Source: Candidatus Falkowiibacteriota bacterium
Lineage (GTDB): Bacteria; Patescibacteriota; Patescibacteriia; Patescibacteriales; UBA12465
Reading direction: 5' to 3'
Length of the DNA: 50,282 nt
Assembly: GCA_009885285.1 (NCBI GenBank)
Contig: VFKX01000005.1
Span: forward strand, 1-50,282
Under the pieces are notes generated by a model. That model made no database searches, was not told where the DNA came from, and saw only the letters and a program-made list of their open reading frames with translations. A program made the translations under genes and the position numbers. Of this stretch, positions 19,595 through 29,652 are shown one piece after another (within the stretch, counting starts at the first letter, position 1; every line of letters begins with the position of its first letter).

Positions 19595-20311
19595 ATGCCT
19601 TATAAAATAAGCGATCACAATTTCGTCCTCAACCACGGCAAACAATATAAAATCATGCGCGTCAAGGATATGGCCGACGAGGAAAAGCCGCGCGAAAAAA
19701 TGGTCAAAGATGGCGCCGGCACTTTAAGTTCGGCCGAACTGCTCGCCATTGTTCTCAGTGTCGGAACAAAAAAAGAGGAAGTTTTTTCCATGTCCAGTCG
19801 TCTACTGCGAGAATACGGAGAAAAAGGCATTGCTTATCAAAGAGACCCGAACATAATTGAGCGCGATTTGAAGATTCCCCTGGTAAAAGCCTGCCAGATA
19901 GTCGCCTGTTTTGAATTAGGGCGACGATTTTATCAGAAAAAACCGGGTGGCTCTATAACTATTCGGACCGCTAAACAGGCTTTTGATTACTTAAAAGACA
20001 TGGGTAATCTAAACAAAGAGCAATTCCGTGGGCTATATCTAAATACTCATTATCAGTTAATCCATGACGAGGTAATTTCTATCGGCACTCTCGACTCATC
20101 GCTAGTAGCCGCCCGCGAAGTCTTCCGTCCGGCCCTGGAGTATTCCGCTGCCGCTATTATTATCGCCCACAACCATCCTTCCGGCGTCGTCAAGGCGACC
20201 AAGGCTGATGTTGAAGTTACTAATAAACTTATTGAAGCTGGCAATATTCTTGACATTGAGGTCCTGGATCATCTGATTATCGCTAAGAATAAATTCGCCA
20301 GCATTATCTAG
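19595..20311 (+). CDS. radC: RadC family JAB/MPN-domain protein
   Basis: LSSAELLAIVLSVGTK; HNHPSGVVKATKADVEVTNKL; LDHLIIAKNKF. Confidence 0.95.
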   Translation: MPYKISDHNFVLNHGKQYKIMRVKDMADEEKPREKMVKDGAGTLSSAELLAIVLSVGTKKEEVFSMSSRLLREYGEKGIAYQRDPNIIERDLKIPLVKACQIVACFELGRRFYQKKPGGSITIRTAKQAFDYLKDMGNLNKEQFRGLYLNTHYQLIHDEVISIGTLDSSLVAAREVFRPALEYSAAAIIIAHNHPSGVVKATKADVEVTNKLIEAGNILDIEVLDHLIIAKNKFASII

Positions 20312-20314
20312 ACC

Positions 20315-20614
20315 ATGAAGAAAAAATACCAGATAACCACAAAGAGTCAGCTCCTGCGTGATGAAGCCAGCGTAAAATTTCACGTTAAAAGCGACGATTA
20401 TTTCGGCACCATCGCCACAGTTTTAAATTTACTCGAGCAGCGCCTAAAAAAAGACAGCGATATCGATACCACTGTCTTAAATACAACTCTGAAGAATCTC
20501 CGAGACGATCTCTTATTTCTGCAAGAAAATTACGAAATAAAGATTCGTCCTCAAATTAGACCAAGTGCCAAAAATAAGAAAATTATCCCGAAAGGCAAGC
20601 TGATCAGCCAATGA
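20315..20614 (+). CDS. Hypothetical protein (99 aa), convergent 64-bp overlap with the O-antigen ligase-like gene
   Basis: ORF starting 4 bp after radC stop, charged/helical composition. Confidence 0.6.
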   Translation: MKKKYQITTKSQLLRDEASVKFHVKSDDYFGTIATVLNLLEQRLKKDSDIDTTVLNTTLKNLRDDLLFLQENYEIKIRPQIRPSAKNKKIIPKGKLISQ

Positions 20615-21852
20615 TCAAAAATCATGATAATTATCAAAGCCACTAAAATCGCCCCGGAAAAAGCCGCGCGGTGATTTTTTGAATAAGTTGAAGCTAAAAA
20701 CGACAAGAAGAAAATTAAGGCAAAAACGCCACACTCCGACCACAATAAAAGAAAAACATTGTGCACCGGTTGGTAATTCCAGCCCTCTTTTTTATTAGCA
20801 TCAGTATCCCGCAAATATTGCGGGTAATTGCCGACGCCAACCCCAATCAAACTATTGTCCATTATCACTTCCTTGGATTGCATGACATATTCACTGCGCT
20901 CATCAATAGAAATTTGTTCCAGCCGGGTATCAGCTTTAATCCTGACTTGCAAGAGCGATTGATACGGATAACCGATGATAAAAATCATGACTCCAGAAAA
21001 GTATATCAAAGCTAAATATCTACCGATAATCCAGCGGTCTCTTTTTAACAAGAAGCTAATCAGCAAGGCTAATAAACCAAAAGCATAGGCAATCCAAGCA
21101 GTCCGGGAAAAAGTAAAAAATAGGGCCAATAAGGCTACAAAATAAAAAAGGAAAAGAAAAATTGACTCACTAATTTCTCTCCAGCCCCGGATTATTTTTT
21201 TCTTAGCCAAGAGGTAGGCCGCCAGAATTAAAGTGATAGCTAGTACGCCGCCAAATATATTCGGGTGGTCCATGCCGCCATAAACCCTCAGCCAGCGCCC
21301 AGAGGCTGTCTCAATAACCGATGTTCCCAAGGCTTCCGGGTTGTGTGCTGCCAGTCCTAAATATTTAGAGACTGGAGAAGTTTGGGTTAAAAATTGATAA
21401 ACACCAAGCGTGGCTTGAAAAAATATGCTCAATAAAAAGATATAAATGATTTTGGAACGGTGAAAAAACTTATTTTCAAAATCCACTATTTTCGTACCCT
21501 CTCTGACAATATAAAAAACTCCAACCGCCATCAAGAAAAGCAGATAGTAAAAGAAGGCAAGTAACTGATCAGGGGCCACAAAAAATGAGACGAGAATAGA
21601 TATCTCCAGTCCGGCCAAAGACCACCACATCCAAGAAATCTTGACTCCTACCTCGGGGCGCTTAAGCTTATAAACAAAGAAGGTTATCAAAGTTACTAGC
21701 AATAAGAGATGGCTAACATAAAGACTGATTTCGTTAAAATTAGTATCCGCCGGCACCAAAATCAGCTTTGTCTGCCAAGGCAAGAGAAAGACAAAAAGGT
21801 AAAAGGAGTACTCAATTACTCTCTTTAAAGATTTCGTGAATTTTGTTTCCAT
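20551..21852 (-). CDS. O-antigen ligase/Wzy-like polytopic membrane protein
   Basis: Multiple TM, FSRTAWIAYAFGLL and YQPVHNVFLLLWSECGVFALIFFL typical of Wzy_C/O-antigen ligase. Confidence 0.8.
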   Translation of the reverse strand: METKFTKSLKRVIEYSFYLFVFLLPWQTKLILVPADTNFNEISLYVSHLLLLVTLITFFVYKLKRPEVGVKISWMWWSLAGLEISILVSFFVAPDQLLAFFYYLLFLMAVGVFYIVREGTKIVDFENKFFHRSKIIYIFLLSIFFQATLGVYQFLTQTSPVSKYLGLAAHNPEALGTSVIETASGRWLRVYGGMDHPNIFGGVLAITLILAAYLLAKKKIIRGWREISESIFLFLFYFVALLALFFTFSRTAWIAYAFGLLALLISFLLKRDRWIIGRYLALIYFSGVMIFIIGYPYQSLLQVRIKADTRLEQISIDERSEYVMQSKEVIMDNSLIGVGVGNYPQYLRDTDANKKEGWNYQPVHNVFLLLWSECGVFALIFFLSFLASTYSKNHRAAFSGAILVALIIIMIFDHWLISLPFGIIFLFLALGLI

Positions 21853-22714
21853 ATTTTTCAGCGAATTCCCGGCGTCGGTCGCGCAGGTATAGTTTTAACA
21901 TTGAATCATTAATGACAACGCCATCTGAGTTATTCATGGCGGCCAGCAATTCCGGCGGCATAATGGCTAGCTGGATTTTTTTGGCAAATTTCTCAAAACA
22001 ATCACCAACTAAATTTCTACTGTCCACGGCCTGTGGCAATATCTCCGACTCTGAACGACTAGAATTATTGGCCAAGCAAAAGCCCTCATATGTATTATTC
22101 TTATTATACAATACAACTAGGGTGCGACGCCAATAATCAAAATATGGGTCTTGACCGGCTAAACGAAGACTATCAATATTCAGATAATCAGCACTCAAAT
22201 AAAAACTCAGGCAAATTTTATCCCGCTTGTTGTCTATCCGGGGACGAGAGTTTAAAATCTTAGCTAGTCCAGTGCAATAGAGACGAGTTAGCCATAGACG
22301 ATGTGGTGAAGTGACAATAAAAAAATCGATATCACTGCCATCGCGCAAATTATTCTGTCCGATAGAGTTGGCTAACGCTATCATCTTAACAGCTGACCAA
22401 ATTTGAAAAATTTTAACAAAACGCCGGGCAATCCTAATCTTTCTTAAGCTATAATTGTGGCGCTGTTGTCTTATTTCTGTAATTTCATTCCGCCCTTTAA
22501 GAAAATATAAACCCCTCTGGTAAGCAATGATTGGCATATTGCTAGCAGCTTCGTTATCCAGTAATTCCGTGATATTAGTAAAATCGATTTTCTCAGTCAG
22601 CCATTTCCAAATTTCAAAGGAAGTGAGAGGATAATCGAACATATCAAAGAAAGCAATCATGCTGATGATTGCCTTCCGATTTTTTAATTTTTCTTCAGAT
22701 TCTAACTGCGTCAT
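21812..22714 (-). CDS. Predicted nucleotidyltransferase-fold protein
   Basis: NSIGQNNLRDGSDIDFFIVTSP (GxSD-x-D style NTase motif); overlaps downstream gene by 41 bp. Confidence 0.6.
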   Translation of the reverse strand: MTQLESEEKLKNRKAIISMIAFFDMFDYPLTSFEIWKWLTEKIDFTNITELLDNEAASNMPIIAYQRGLYFLKGRNEITEIRQQRHNYSLRKIRIARRFVKIFQIWSAVKMIALANSIGQNNLRDGSDIDFFIVTSPHRLWLTRLYCTGLAKILNSRPRIDNKRDKICLSFYLSADYLNIDSLRLAGQDPYFDYWRRTLVVLYNKNNTYEGFCLANNSSRSESEILPQAVDSRNLVGDCFEKFAKKIQLAIMPPELLAAMNNSDGVVINDSMLKLYLRDRRREFAEKYGNKIHEIFKESN

Positions 22715-22731
22715 TAAATTATTTTAGCTTT

Positions 22732-23862
22732 CTACTGCCCTAATTTCGGCCGGTCAATTGTCAAAACTTCAATGTCGCTCGTGCCCCCGGTAATCTTCAT
22801 GACATCCTTATCAATCTTTTTAAATTCAGAAGAAGCATTATTATAATGATTAACTGTTGTCGACAAACTAAGCCCAAGTTTCTTGATAAACTCATCATAA
22901 CCGGCCATATGCTTGCCTAACTTCTCAATATTAGCCTTAATTTCCATGGCTTTTTCCTCAATTTGCATGGCTTTTAAACCCTGCAAAACGGTTTGCAAAT
23001 AAGCCAGGAAAGAGGTTGGCGATACAATAATAACTTTCTTATCGCGATAGGCATACTCAATCAAGTCGCGGGTATTAACTTTAACGGCGCCAACTTTGTT
23101 AACAAGTAAATCGTAATAAATAGCTTCCGAGGGAATGAACATGAAAGCGAACTCCATTGTCCGGCGTTCTGGCAAAACATACTTTGAAGTTTCGTCAATG
23201 CGATTTTTCAAATCTTTCTTGAATTCCTGCTCTAGCTTTTCGCGCGAAACCGCATCCGTAGCATTTAAGATACGCTCATAATTTTCCAGAGAAAACTTGG
23301 CGTCAATCGGAATAACTTTATCTTTAACAAAAACGACGGCGTCAACGATCAAATCTTTACCGGTCTTTTCATCCTTACCCATCTTATACTGCATTTGGTA
23401 TGATCCTGGCGGCAAGACGTTGCGTAGTGTTTCTTCTAGAAAATATTCGCCAAGCACGCCCCGCTGTTTCGGATTTTTAAGAATATCTTGTAAACTCTGC
23501 AATTGCGAGGAGAAGTTAACCACTTGCTTATTTGTTTCATCTAGCTTAGTCAGCTTTTCAGTCACGTCAGCAATTAAGCGCGCTGATTGAGCAGAAATAT
23601 TCTGCACAATCTTAGCTGTTTGGCCGAATTGATCCTGATTAGCGCGGTGCGTTTCCGATAGCTTCTTGTCGAGCTCAGTCCGCAATTCGCCGTTCTGCAA
23701 AGACAAGTTTGATAGTTTTTCTGATTGCTTAATCAAGCGCTCTGCCAGAGCATCAAGCTTACCGCTATCCGTACTGTCTTTTTTTCTGAGCAGCAAAGCA
23801 ATGACGGCGCCAACGCCGATGATTAAGACAAGTAATAAAATTCCAATTAAATAATTATTCAT
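22732..23862 (-). CDS. rmuC: DNA recombination protein RmuC family
   Basis: N-terminal TM, coiled coil, LGEYFLEETLRNVLPPGSYQMQY, DAVVFVKDKVIPIDAKFSLENYER. Confidence 0.92.
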   Translation of the reverse strand: MNNYLIGILLLVLIIGVGAVIALLLRKKDSTDSGKLDALAERLIKQSEKLSNLSLQNGELRTELDKKLSETHRANQDQFGQTAKIVQNISAQSARLIADVTEKLTKLDETNKQVVNFSSQLQSLQDILKNPKQRGVLGEYFLEETLRNVLPPGSYQMQYKMGKDEKTGKDLIVDAVVFVKDKVIPIDAKFSLENYERILNATDAVSREKLEQEFKKDLKNRIDETSKYVLPERRTMEFAFMFIPSEAIYYDLLVNKVGAVKVNTRDLIEYAYRDKKVIIVSPTSFLAYLQTVLQGLKAMQIEEKAMEIKANIEKLGKHMAGYDEFIKKLGLSLSTTVNHYNNASSEFKKIDKDVMKITGGTSDIEVLTIDRPKLGQ

Positions 23863-23935
23863 ATGAGTATATTATATCCTAAGGCTCAGGATTTTTAAAG
23901 TTGACAATTGAACGTAAATATATGATTTTGAACAA

Positions 23936-23964
23936 GAAAAAAGGCCTTAAATAAATTTAAGGCC
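23936..23964 (-). terminator. Intrinsic terminator of the 23984-24520 gene
   Basis: Perfect hairpin GGCCTTAAATAAATTTAAGGCC followed on minus strand by TTTTTTC. Confidence 0.85.
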
Positions 23965-23983
23965 AGTAAGCTAATTGCGATTT

Positions 23984-24520
23984 TTAATTTGAGCAAACAA
24001 TGCGGTAATGGAAATCATCACTATATTCGAATCCGAAATCAATTGGATAAGCGAATAAGCTTGTGCCGCTTGTACTTGTCTTTAACGAAATAACGAATAA
24101 ATTATTTTCGCTATCTTGTGTTAAGAAAAATGTTGGATAGCCGTTATTCGCTAATAAATCAAAATGTTCCTTGCGAAATTTGTAAATCTGAGCCTGAGTC
24201 ATTACTAAATTGTTCAAATTTACGTCAATTTTGATAAACATTTCTCTCAATGTCATTTTTTGATTATCACGAACTTCATAAACTGTTGCTTCTGTTCCGA
24301 TAGAGCCGAAGCTTGTTTTATCTAAGTTGTATCGATAATAATCTTTATCAAAGTAAGCGCAGAAGCTTGGCAAATGGTTTGATAAATTATCATTTTCGAA
24401 GGCTGTGATAATGACGTGCTTTTCTACTTTTTTTACTTCCCTTTGGAATTGGGCATTAGATGCTGTTAAACCTGTGATAACTAGTAGTGCCGATACGAAT
24501 AATCTGATAACGTTTTTCAT
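23984..24520 (-). CDS. Orphan secreted protein (178 aa) with signal peptide MKNVIRLFVSALLVITGLTASNAQ
   Basis: Own consensus promoter, leader and terminator; no family recognised. Confidence 0.75.
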   Translation of the reverse strand: MKNVIRLFVSALLVITGLTASNAQFQREVKKVEKHVIITAFENDNLSNHLPSFCAYFDKDYYRYNLDKTSFGSIGTEATVYEVRDNQKMTLREMFIKIDVNLNNLVMTQAQIYKFRKEHFDLLANNGYPTFFLTQDSENNLFVISLKTSTSGTSLFAYPIDFGFEYSDDFHYRIVCSN

Positions 24521-24559
24521 TGTTTTTCCTTTTTTTAGTTAATATATATAAGATTTCAA

Positions 24560-24599
24560 TTATCGATCAAGGCCCTGATGACAAGGCTCTGGTCGATAA
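24560..24599. promoter_or_regulatory. Long imperfect inverted repeat in the 5' UTR of the orphan secreted gene
   Basis: TTATCGATCAAGGCCCTGATGACAAGGCTCTGGTCGATAA folds into a near-continuous hairpin. Confidence 0.6.
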
Positions 24600-24660
24600 C
24601 TGAATCTCTATTAACTATTGTTGTCAAAGTTCTTTCTCGCTTCTCAATCTTACAAGGTAA

Positions 24661-24689
24661 ATTATAGCATAGAATTAAAGTATTGTCAA
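24661..24689 (-). promoter_or_regulatory. Perfect sigma70-type promoter TTGACA-N17-TATAAT
   Basis: Reverse complement TTGACAATACTTTAATTCTATGCTATAAT. Confidence 0.85.
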
Positions 24690-24739
24690 GCATCTGAACA
24701 AAGATACAATAATATTGTACTAATATTAGCCACTATACA

Positions 24740-24767
24740 AAGAACCGACCTTTTTAGGCCGGCTCTT
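24740..24767 (-). terminator. Hairpin terminator downstream of mscL
   Basis: AGAACCGACC-TTTTTA-GGCCGGCTCT (two wobble/mismatch positions). Confidence 0.55.
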
Positions 24768-24803
24768 AATTTTATACTCTGCTAAATATTTTCTCTTAAA
24801 ACC

Positions 24804-25241
24804 TCACTTCTTAAGCAAATCTCGTATTTCCATTAACAACTCCTGATCCTTGGATAATGGAGCGGCCTTCTTCTCAACGGCCTGTTCTGCCTTAATAATT
24901 GGCTCCAGTTTTCTCTTAATCCGGCTCATGACTTTGACAGCCACGAAGACGGTTAATGCAATTATCAAGAAATCAAGGACATTCTGCAGAAAATTACCAA
25001 TGTTCAAGGTAATCGCCTGTTTAACGACGGAACCATCAATCATCACTGCCTCTTTAAGAATAATCTTGAGCTCAGAGAAGCTTACCCCGCCCATCAAGAC
25101 GCTTAGTGGCGGCATAACGATATCAGCCACCAACGACGAAACAATCTTCCCAAAGGCGCCGCCAATGATAACAGCGATGGCCAAATCAAGGACATTACCC
25201 TTGACCGCGAATTCCTTGAATTCTTTAAAGAAATTTTTCAT
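24804..25241 (-). CDS. mscL: Large-conductance mechanosensitive channel
   Basis: FKEFAVKGNVLDLAIAVIIGGAFGKIVSSLVADIVMPPL. Confidence 0.97.
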   Translation of the reverse strand: MKNFFKEFKEFAVKGNVLDLAIAVIIGGAFGKIVSSLVADIVMPPLSVLMGGVSFSELKIILKEAVMIDGSVVKQAITLNIGNFLQNVLDFLIIALTVFVAVKVMSRIKRKLEPIIKAEQAVEKKAAPLSKDQELLMEIRDLLKK

Positions 25242-25252
25242 ATCATATTTAA

Positions 25253-27778
25253 CTAGACCCAGGTGACGCCAGCAACTTTGTCACCATCTTCTTTAAATCT
25301 CATAATCTTCACTCCTTGAGTATCGCGACCAAGAACACTAACCGACTTAAACGGTGTTCTGATAACTTGGCCATTTTCAGAAATTACAATTAAATCGCGA
25401 TCATCCATTGCATCGGAGTTAACCAAGAAGGCGTTCGTAATATCACCTGTCTTATCAGTCACTTTAGCAGTTTTAATGCCGCTACCGCCTCTGCCCTGAA
25501 TCTTATAAGCAGAGAAATCTGTACGTTTACCATAACCACGAGCCATGATTGTCAAAATTTGATAATTACGTTTCCGCTCCTTATCAGTCTTGGCAATGCC
25601 GACGCCGATTAAAGTATCGTCCTTATGTAATCTAATGCCGTGAACACCGGCTGCGCCGCGTCCCATTTCTCGGACGTCGGTTTCCTTAAATCGGATAGCC
25701 TGGCCTTTGGCGGTAATTAACTGGATATGGTCACTGCCGGAAGTCGGCTTAACCCAAATCAGCTTATCGCCTTCACCGATCTTAATAGCAATCAAACCGC
25801 TGCGACGGACATTAGAGAAAGCGGTCAATTCCACCTTCTTAACTAATCCCTGAGCAGTAGCGAAGAATAAATATTTACTGAAGACTGCTTTATCTAAAGG
25901 CAGAATTGAAGAGACTTGCTCGCCGCCGATCAGCTGCAGGAAATTTACAACCGGTGTGCCTTTGGCAATACGGGAGGCCTGAGGGATTTCATAGACCTTA
26001 AGTTGGAAGACGCGTCCTTTAGTTGTAAAGAAAAGCACGTCATTATGAGTTTGGGACGTAAACATGAATTCCACCAAGTCTTCTTCCTTAGTAGTTAATC
26101 CCATCACGCCCTTTCCGCCGCGCGCCTGGACTTTGAAGGTATCTGGTTCAATGCGCTTGATATAGCCGTCCCGAGTCATCATAACGACAGTTTCCTCGTT
26201 CGGAACCAGATCTTCCATGCTGAACTCCTTAATGCCATGAGCGACAACCTCGGTCCGGCGTTTATCACCGAATTTTTCAGCCAATTCCATCAGTTCGTCC
26301 TTCACAATCGTTTTCATGCGGGCCACGGATTTCAAAATCGCTTCGAGCTCCTTAATGATGCGCATTTTTTCCTTCCATTCTTCTTCGACGCGCATCTGTT
26401 CCAGGTTCGCTAAGTTCTGCAAACGCATCTCTAAAATAGCGACAGCCTGCCGTTCAGACAAAGCAAACTTCTTGATTAAGCTGAACTTAGCGACTTCCTT
26501 ATCCTTAGATGCTTTAATGGTCTTAATAACATCATCAATATTTTTTAAAGCAATCATTAAGCCTTCTAAAATATGGGCGCGATCTTTGGCTTTATTTAAA
26601 TCAAATAAAGTCCGACGTCTAACTACTTCCTGGCGGTGTTTGATATACTCCTCCAAAATCATTTTCAGAGTCAGAACTTTCGGCTGAATACCGTCAACGA
26701 GCGCCAACATATTCAAATGAAATGTCGTCTGCAGTGAAGTATGCTTATACAAGCTATTTAGAATTTTCTTAGGATACGAGTCTTTCTTAAGTTCAATGAC
26801 GATGCGGACACCGTCTTTATCGGACTCATCGCGCAAACCTTTTATTCCTTCGATTTTCTTTTCGCGGACTAAGTCAGCAATCTTTTCTACTAAATCAGCC
26901 TTATTAACCTGATAAGGAATTTCAGTGACGATAATCCGGAAGCTGCCATTCTTTTCTTCCTCGATTTCCGCTTTACCGCGCACGACTACACCGCCCTTGC
27001 CGGTGGCATAAGCCGCCAAGATTTCTTTCTTATCATAAATAATCCCGCCGGTCGGGAAATCAGGACCCTTAACGAATTTCATCAAGTCCTCAACACTGGC
27101 ATCTGGATTTTCAATCAAATGATCGATGGCTCCAGCCAATTCCTTCAGGTTGTGGGGAGGAATATTTGTCGACATGCCGACAGCAATACCCATCGTGCCG
27201 TTTAGTAATAAGTTCGGCAGTTTTGAAGGCAATAAACGCGGTTCTTTATGGCTGCCATCGTAGTTAGGGATAAAGTCAACCGTATCTTTATCAATATCAA
27301 AAAGCATTTCTTCGGCTACGGCAGATAATTTTGCTTCGGTATAACGCATAGCCGCAGCATTATCGCCATCCATCGAACCGAAATTTCCTTGACCGCGGAC
27401 CAGTGGATAACGCATGGAAAAATCCTGCGCCATTCTGACCATGGATTCATACACAGCACTATCACCATGTGGATGGTACTTACCTAAAACTTCGCCGACG
27501 ACAGTGGCAGATTTACGGAATTTAGCATTAGCTTTCAGACCAACGCTCCACATCGCATATAAAATACGGCGATGAACCGGTTTCAGACCGTCGCGGACAT
27601 CCGGCAAAGCTCGGGAAACAATAACGCTCATCGCATATTCCAGATACGAACGTCCCATTTCCTCAACAATCGGCTGTTCTTCAACAATGCCAAACTCAGT
27701 TTTCTTACGTAAGTTTGCTCCGATTACAACCGGCTCTTCTTCATTAATATTCTTTTTTTCTTCCTCAGGTTTAGACAT
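25253..27778 (-). CDS. gyrA: DNA gyrase subunit A
   Basis: [52 protein letters not shown] catalytic Tyr, C-terminal QARGGKG box. Confidence 0.95.
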   Translation of the reverse strand: MSKPEEEKKNINEEEPVVIGANLRKKTEFGIVEEQPIVEEMGRSYLEYAMSVIVSRALPDVRDGLKPVHRRILYAMWSVGLKANAKFRKSATVVGEVLGKYHPHGDSAVYESMVRMAQDFSMRYPLVRGQGNFGSMDGDNAAAMRYTEAKLSAVAEEMLFDIDKDTVDFIPNYDGSHKEPRLLPSKLPNLLLNGTMGIAVGMSTNIPPHNLKELAGAIDHLIENPDASVEDLMKFVKGPDFPTGGIIYDKKEILAAYATGKGGVVVRGKAEIEEEKNGSFRIIVTEIPYQVNKADLVEKIADLVREKKIEGIKGLRDESDKDGVRIVIELKKDSYPKKILNSLYKHTSLQTTFHLNMLALVDGIQPKVLTLKMILEEYIKHRQEVVRRRTLFDLNKAKDRAHILEGLMIALKNIDDVIKTIKASKDKEVAKFSLIKKFALSERQAVAILEMRLQNLANLEQMRVEEEWKEKMRIIKELEAILKSVARMKTIVKDELMELAEKFGDKRRTEVVAHGIKEFSMEDLVPNEETVVMMTRDGYIKRIEPDTFKVQARGGKGVMGLTTKEEDLVEFMFTSQTHNDVLFFTTKGRVFQLKVYEIPQASRIAKGTPVVNFLQLIGGEQVSSILPLDKAVFSKYLFFATAQGLVKKVELTAFSNVRRSGLIAIKIGEGDKLIWVKPTSGSDHIQLITAKGQAIRFKETDVREMGRGAAGVHGIRLHKDDTLIGVGIAKTDKERKRNYQILTIMARGYGKRTDFSAYKIQGRGGSGIKTAKVTDKTGDITNAFLVNSDAMDDRDLIVISENGQVIRTPFKSVSVLGRDTQGVKIMRFKEDGDKVAGVTWV

Positions 27779-27787
27779 AAAGAAAAT

Positions 27788-28273
27788 TTAGTAAGCAATT
27801 AAGGTTATCCCTTCGCACCCAAGCGGTATCACGCAGGGCTTAGTCTCGCCGACAGTCGGCATACAATCTATATATTTAGGACAATTAGACACTGCCGGAG
27901 AGGAGTTTTTTGGTGTAGAGGTGGCGATTGGTACCGAAGTGCTAGCGATAGGGGTCGACGACGTGGCTACAACAGCCGACGAAGACGCATTCTTAGCAGT
28001 ATTATCCATTAAGCCCTCTAAAAATTTATCACTCGCTTCTTTTTCAGCCATTGCCTTATCTTTTTTTATTCCGTCCAGTTTGTTTCGCGCCTCAGCCAAA
28101 GTTTTTTCTAAGTCAGCTTTTAAACCTTGCCATTCAGTTGACGGCTGCTCTTGACTGCGATTATTCTGCCAAACATTCTTTAGGTTTAAACCCCAAAGGA
28201 TGAGAATAATCAAAGCGATGGAGCCGATAGCGACCCTCATCTGAAATTTCTTCTTGGCTGAAATCTCGTTCAT
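27788..28273 (-). CDS. Hypothetical single-TM exported protein with Ser/Thr/Ala-rich linker and four-Cys C-tail
   Basis: IALIILILWGL TM; C-term NCPKYIDCMPTVGETKPCVIPLGCEGITLIAY. Confidence 0.7.
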   Translation of the reverse strand: MNEISAKKKFQMRVAIGSIALIILILWGLNLKNVWQNNRSQEQPSTEWQGLKADLEKTLAEARNKLDGIKKDKAMAEKEASDKFLEGLMDNTAKNASSSAVVATSSTPIASTSVPIATSTPKNSSPAVSNCPKYIDCMPTVGETKPCVIPLGCEGITLIAY

Positions 28274-28296
28274 AGCGTTTTAATAATTTTTAAACT

Positions 28297-28899
28297 CTAC
28301 TCTTTGATGCCGTCCAAATTGATATCATATAGGATTTGCTCAGCCAATAAACGATATTTAAGAATCTCTTCCGGAGTAAACCAAATCGGAATTTCTCTGG
28401 CGGCATCTTCGATAGGATCAGAACAATGAATCAAATTGCGGACTGCACGTTCATCAACACTGGCTAATTGATAAGAATCTAAGGTATAGTCACCGCGAAT
28501 CGTGCCGCCATCAGATGATAAAGGTTCGGTCGCACCCACAATTTTCTTAACAATGCCGACAGCCTGATTGCCTTCCCAAATCATCGGAACAATCGGACCA
28601 CAGGTCATAAATTTAACCAAAGCCCGGACAATATCCTTGCCATATTCAATCGCCTCTTTGTCAACCACCATACCGGCCGCCTTTCTATCTTCAACAATTC
28701 TTTCGCCCTTTTTAGTAAACCAGGCGTCGTCTTTATTATAATGATTCCAGATTTGTTCTTCAGTAGCCATGGAGATTTTCAAGGCCACTAATTTCAAACC
28801 AGTATTTTCAATTCTCTTAATCACTTCGCCAATCAAGCCGCGCTGAACAGCGTCGGGCTTAAGAATAACAAAAGTTCTTTCGTGTTTCGGGTGTGTCAT
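28297..28899 (-). CDS. ndk: Nucleoside diphosphate kinase with insertions (200 aa)
   Basis: ERTFVILKPDAVQRGLIGEVIKRIE; VKFMTCGPIVPMIWEG; active-site NLIHCSDP. Confidence 0.95.
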   Translation of the reverse strand: MTHPKHERTFVILKPDAVQRGLIGEVIKRIENTGLKLVALKISMATEEQIWNHYNKDDAWFTKKGERIVEDRKAAGMVVDKEAIEYGKDIVRALVKFMTCGPIVPMIWEGNQAVGIVKKIVGATEPLSSDGGTIRGDYTLDSYQLASVDERAVRNLIHCSDPIEDAAREIPIWFTPEEILKYRLLAEQILYDINLDGIKE

Positions 28900-28903
28900 A
28901 ATT

Positions 28904-29548
28904 TTAAATACTTAATATTACTAATTCCATATCTTCGCTAGGAAGATCTTTCTTGGATATTTTTAATTTTTCTTCCATAATCGGCGTTAAACCGATTTCT
29001 TTAATAAACTTCTCAATCTCATCCAGATCATACTTTACATCTTTAGTCTTATAATGCATCGGAATGACAATTCGCGGTTCGATTTGCGAAATAACCTCTA
29101 CTGCCTTCTTGGCATCAAGAGTATAATGGCCGCCGACTGGAATCAACAGGATATCAGTACCAGCCAGCTTCTCGAGCTGCGCGTCTGTCAGGACATGACC
29201 GAGGTCTCCGAGATGGGTAACGGAAATATCATCAATTTCAAAACGATAAATAACATTAGTGCCTCTTTCAGTGCCATTCTTATCATCATGATAAGAATCA
29301 ACACCTTCAATCAGGACACCTTTAAAGTCATACTCACCCGCACAATCAATAATAAAAGGAGTGCCTCGCAAAGCTTCCGTATTATTATGATCCTCATGCT
29401 GATGAGAAACCGTAACGATATCGGCTTCAAAATTCGGCACCTTAAGTCCGCTTTCTTTATTAAACGGATCGGTGACGACAGTAACGCCATCCGGACCGGC
29501 CTTATCTTGAAGCTTAAAACAAGAATGCCCTTGCCAGGTAATAATCAT
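28904..29548 (-). CDS. Metallo-beta-lactamase-fold hydrolase, UlaG-like
   Basis: MIITWQGHSCFKLQ, VTVSHQHEDHNN, HLGDLGH, IPMHYKT. Confidence 0.9.
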   Translation of the reverse strand: MIITWQGHSCFKLQDKAGPDGVTVVTDPFNKESGLKVPNFEADIVTVSHQHEDHNNTEALRGTPFIIDCAGEYDFKGVLIEGVDSYHDDKNGTERGTNVIYRFEIDDISVTHLGDLGHVLTDAQLEKLAGTDILLIPVGGHYTLDAKKAVEVISQIEPRIVIPMHYKTKDVKYDLDEIEKFIKEIGLTPIMEEKLKISKKDLPSEDMELVILSI

Positions 29549-29652
29549 AAATTAATCAATAAAAATAGGCTTTAGAACCTTAGCTCCATTATATCAGAGC
29601 ACTTCGTTGGGGTCAACCGAAGACACTTGACTTTTTTGGTTATTATTAAGCA

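Noticed and set aside
26316-26687. 123-aa plus ORF inside gyrA
   Set aside because: Shadow ORF of gyrA
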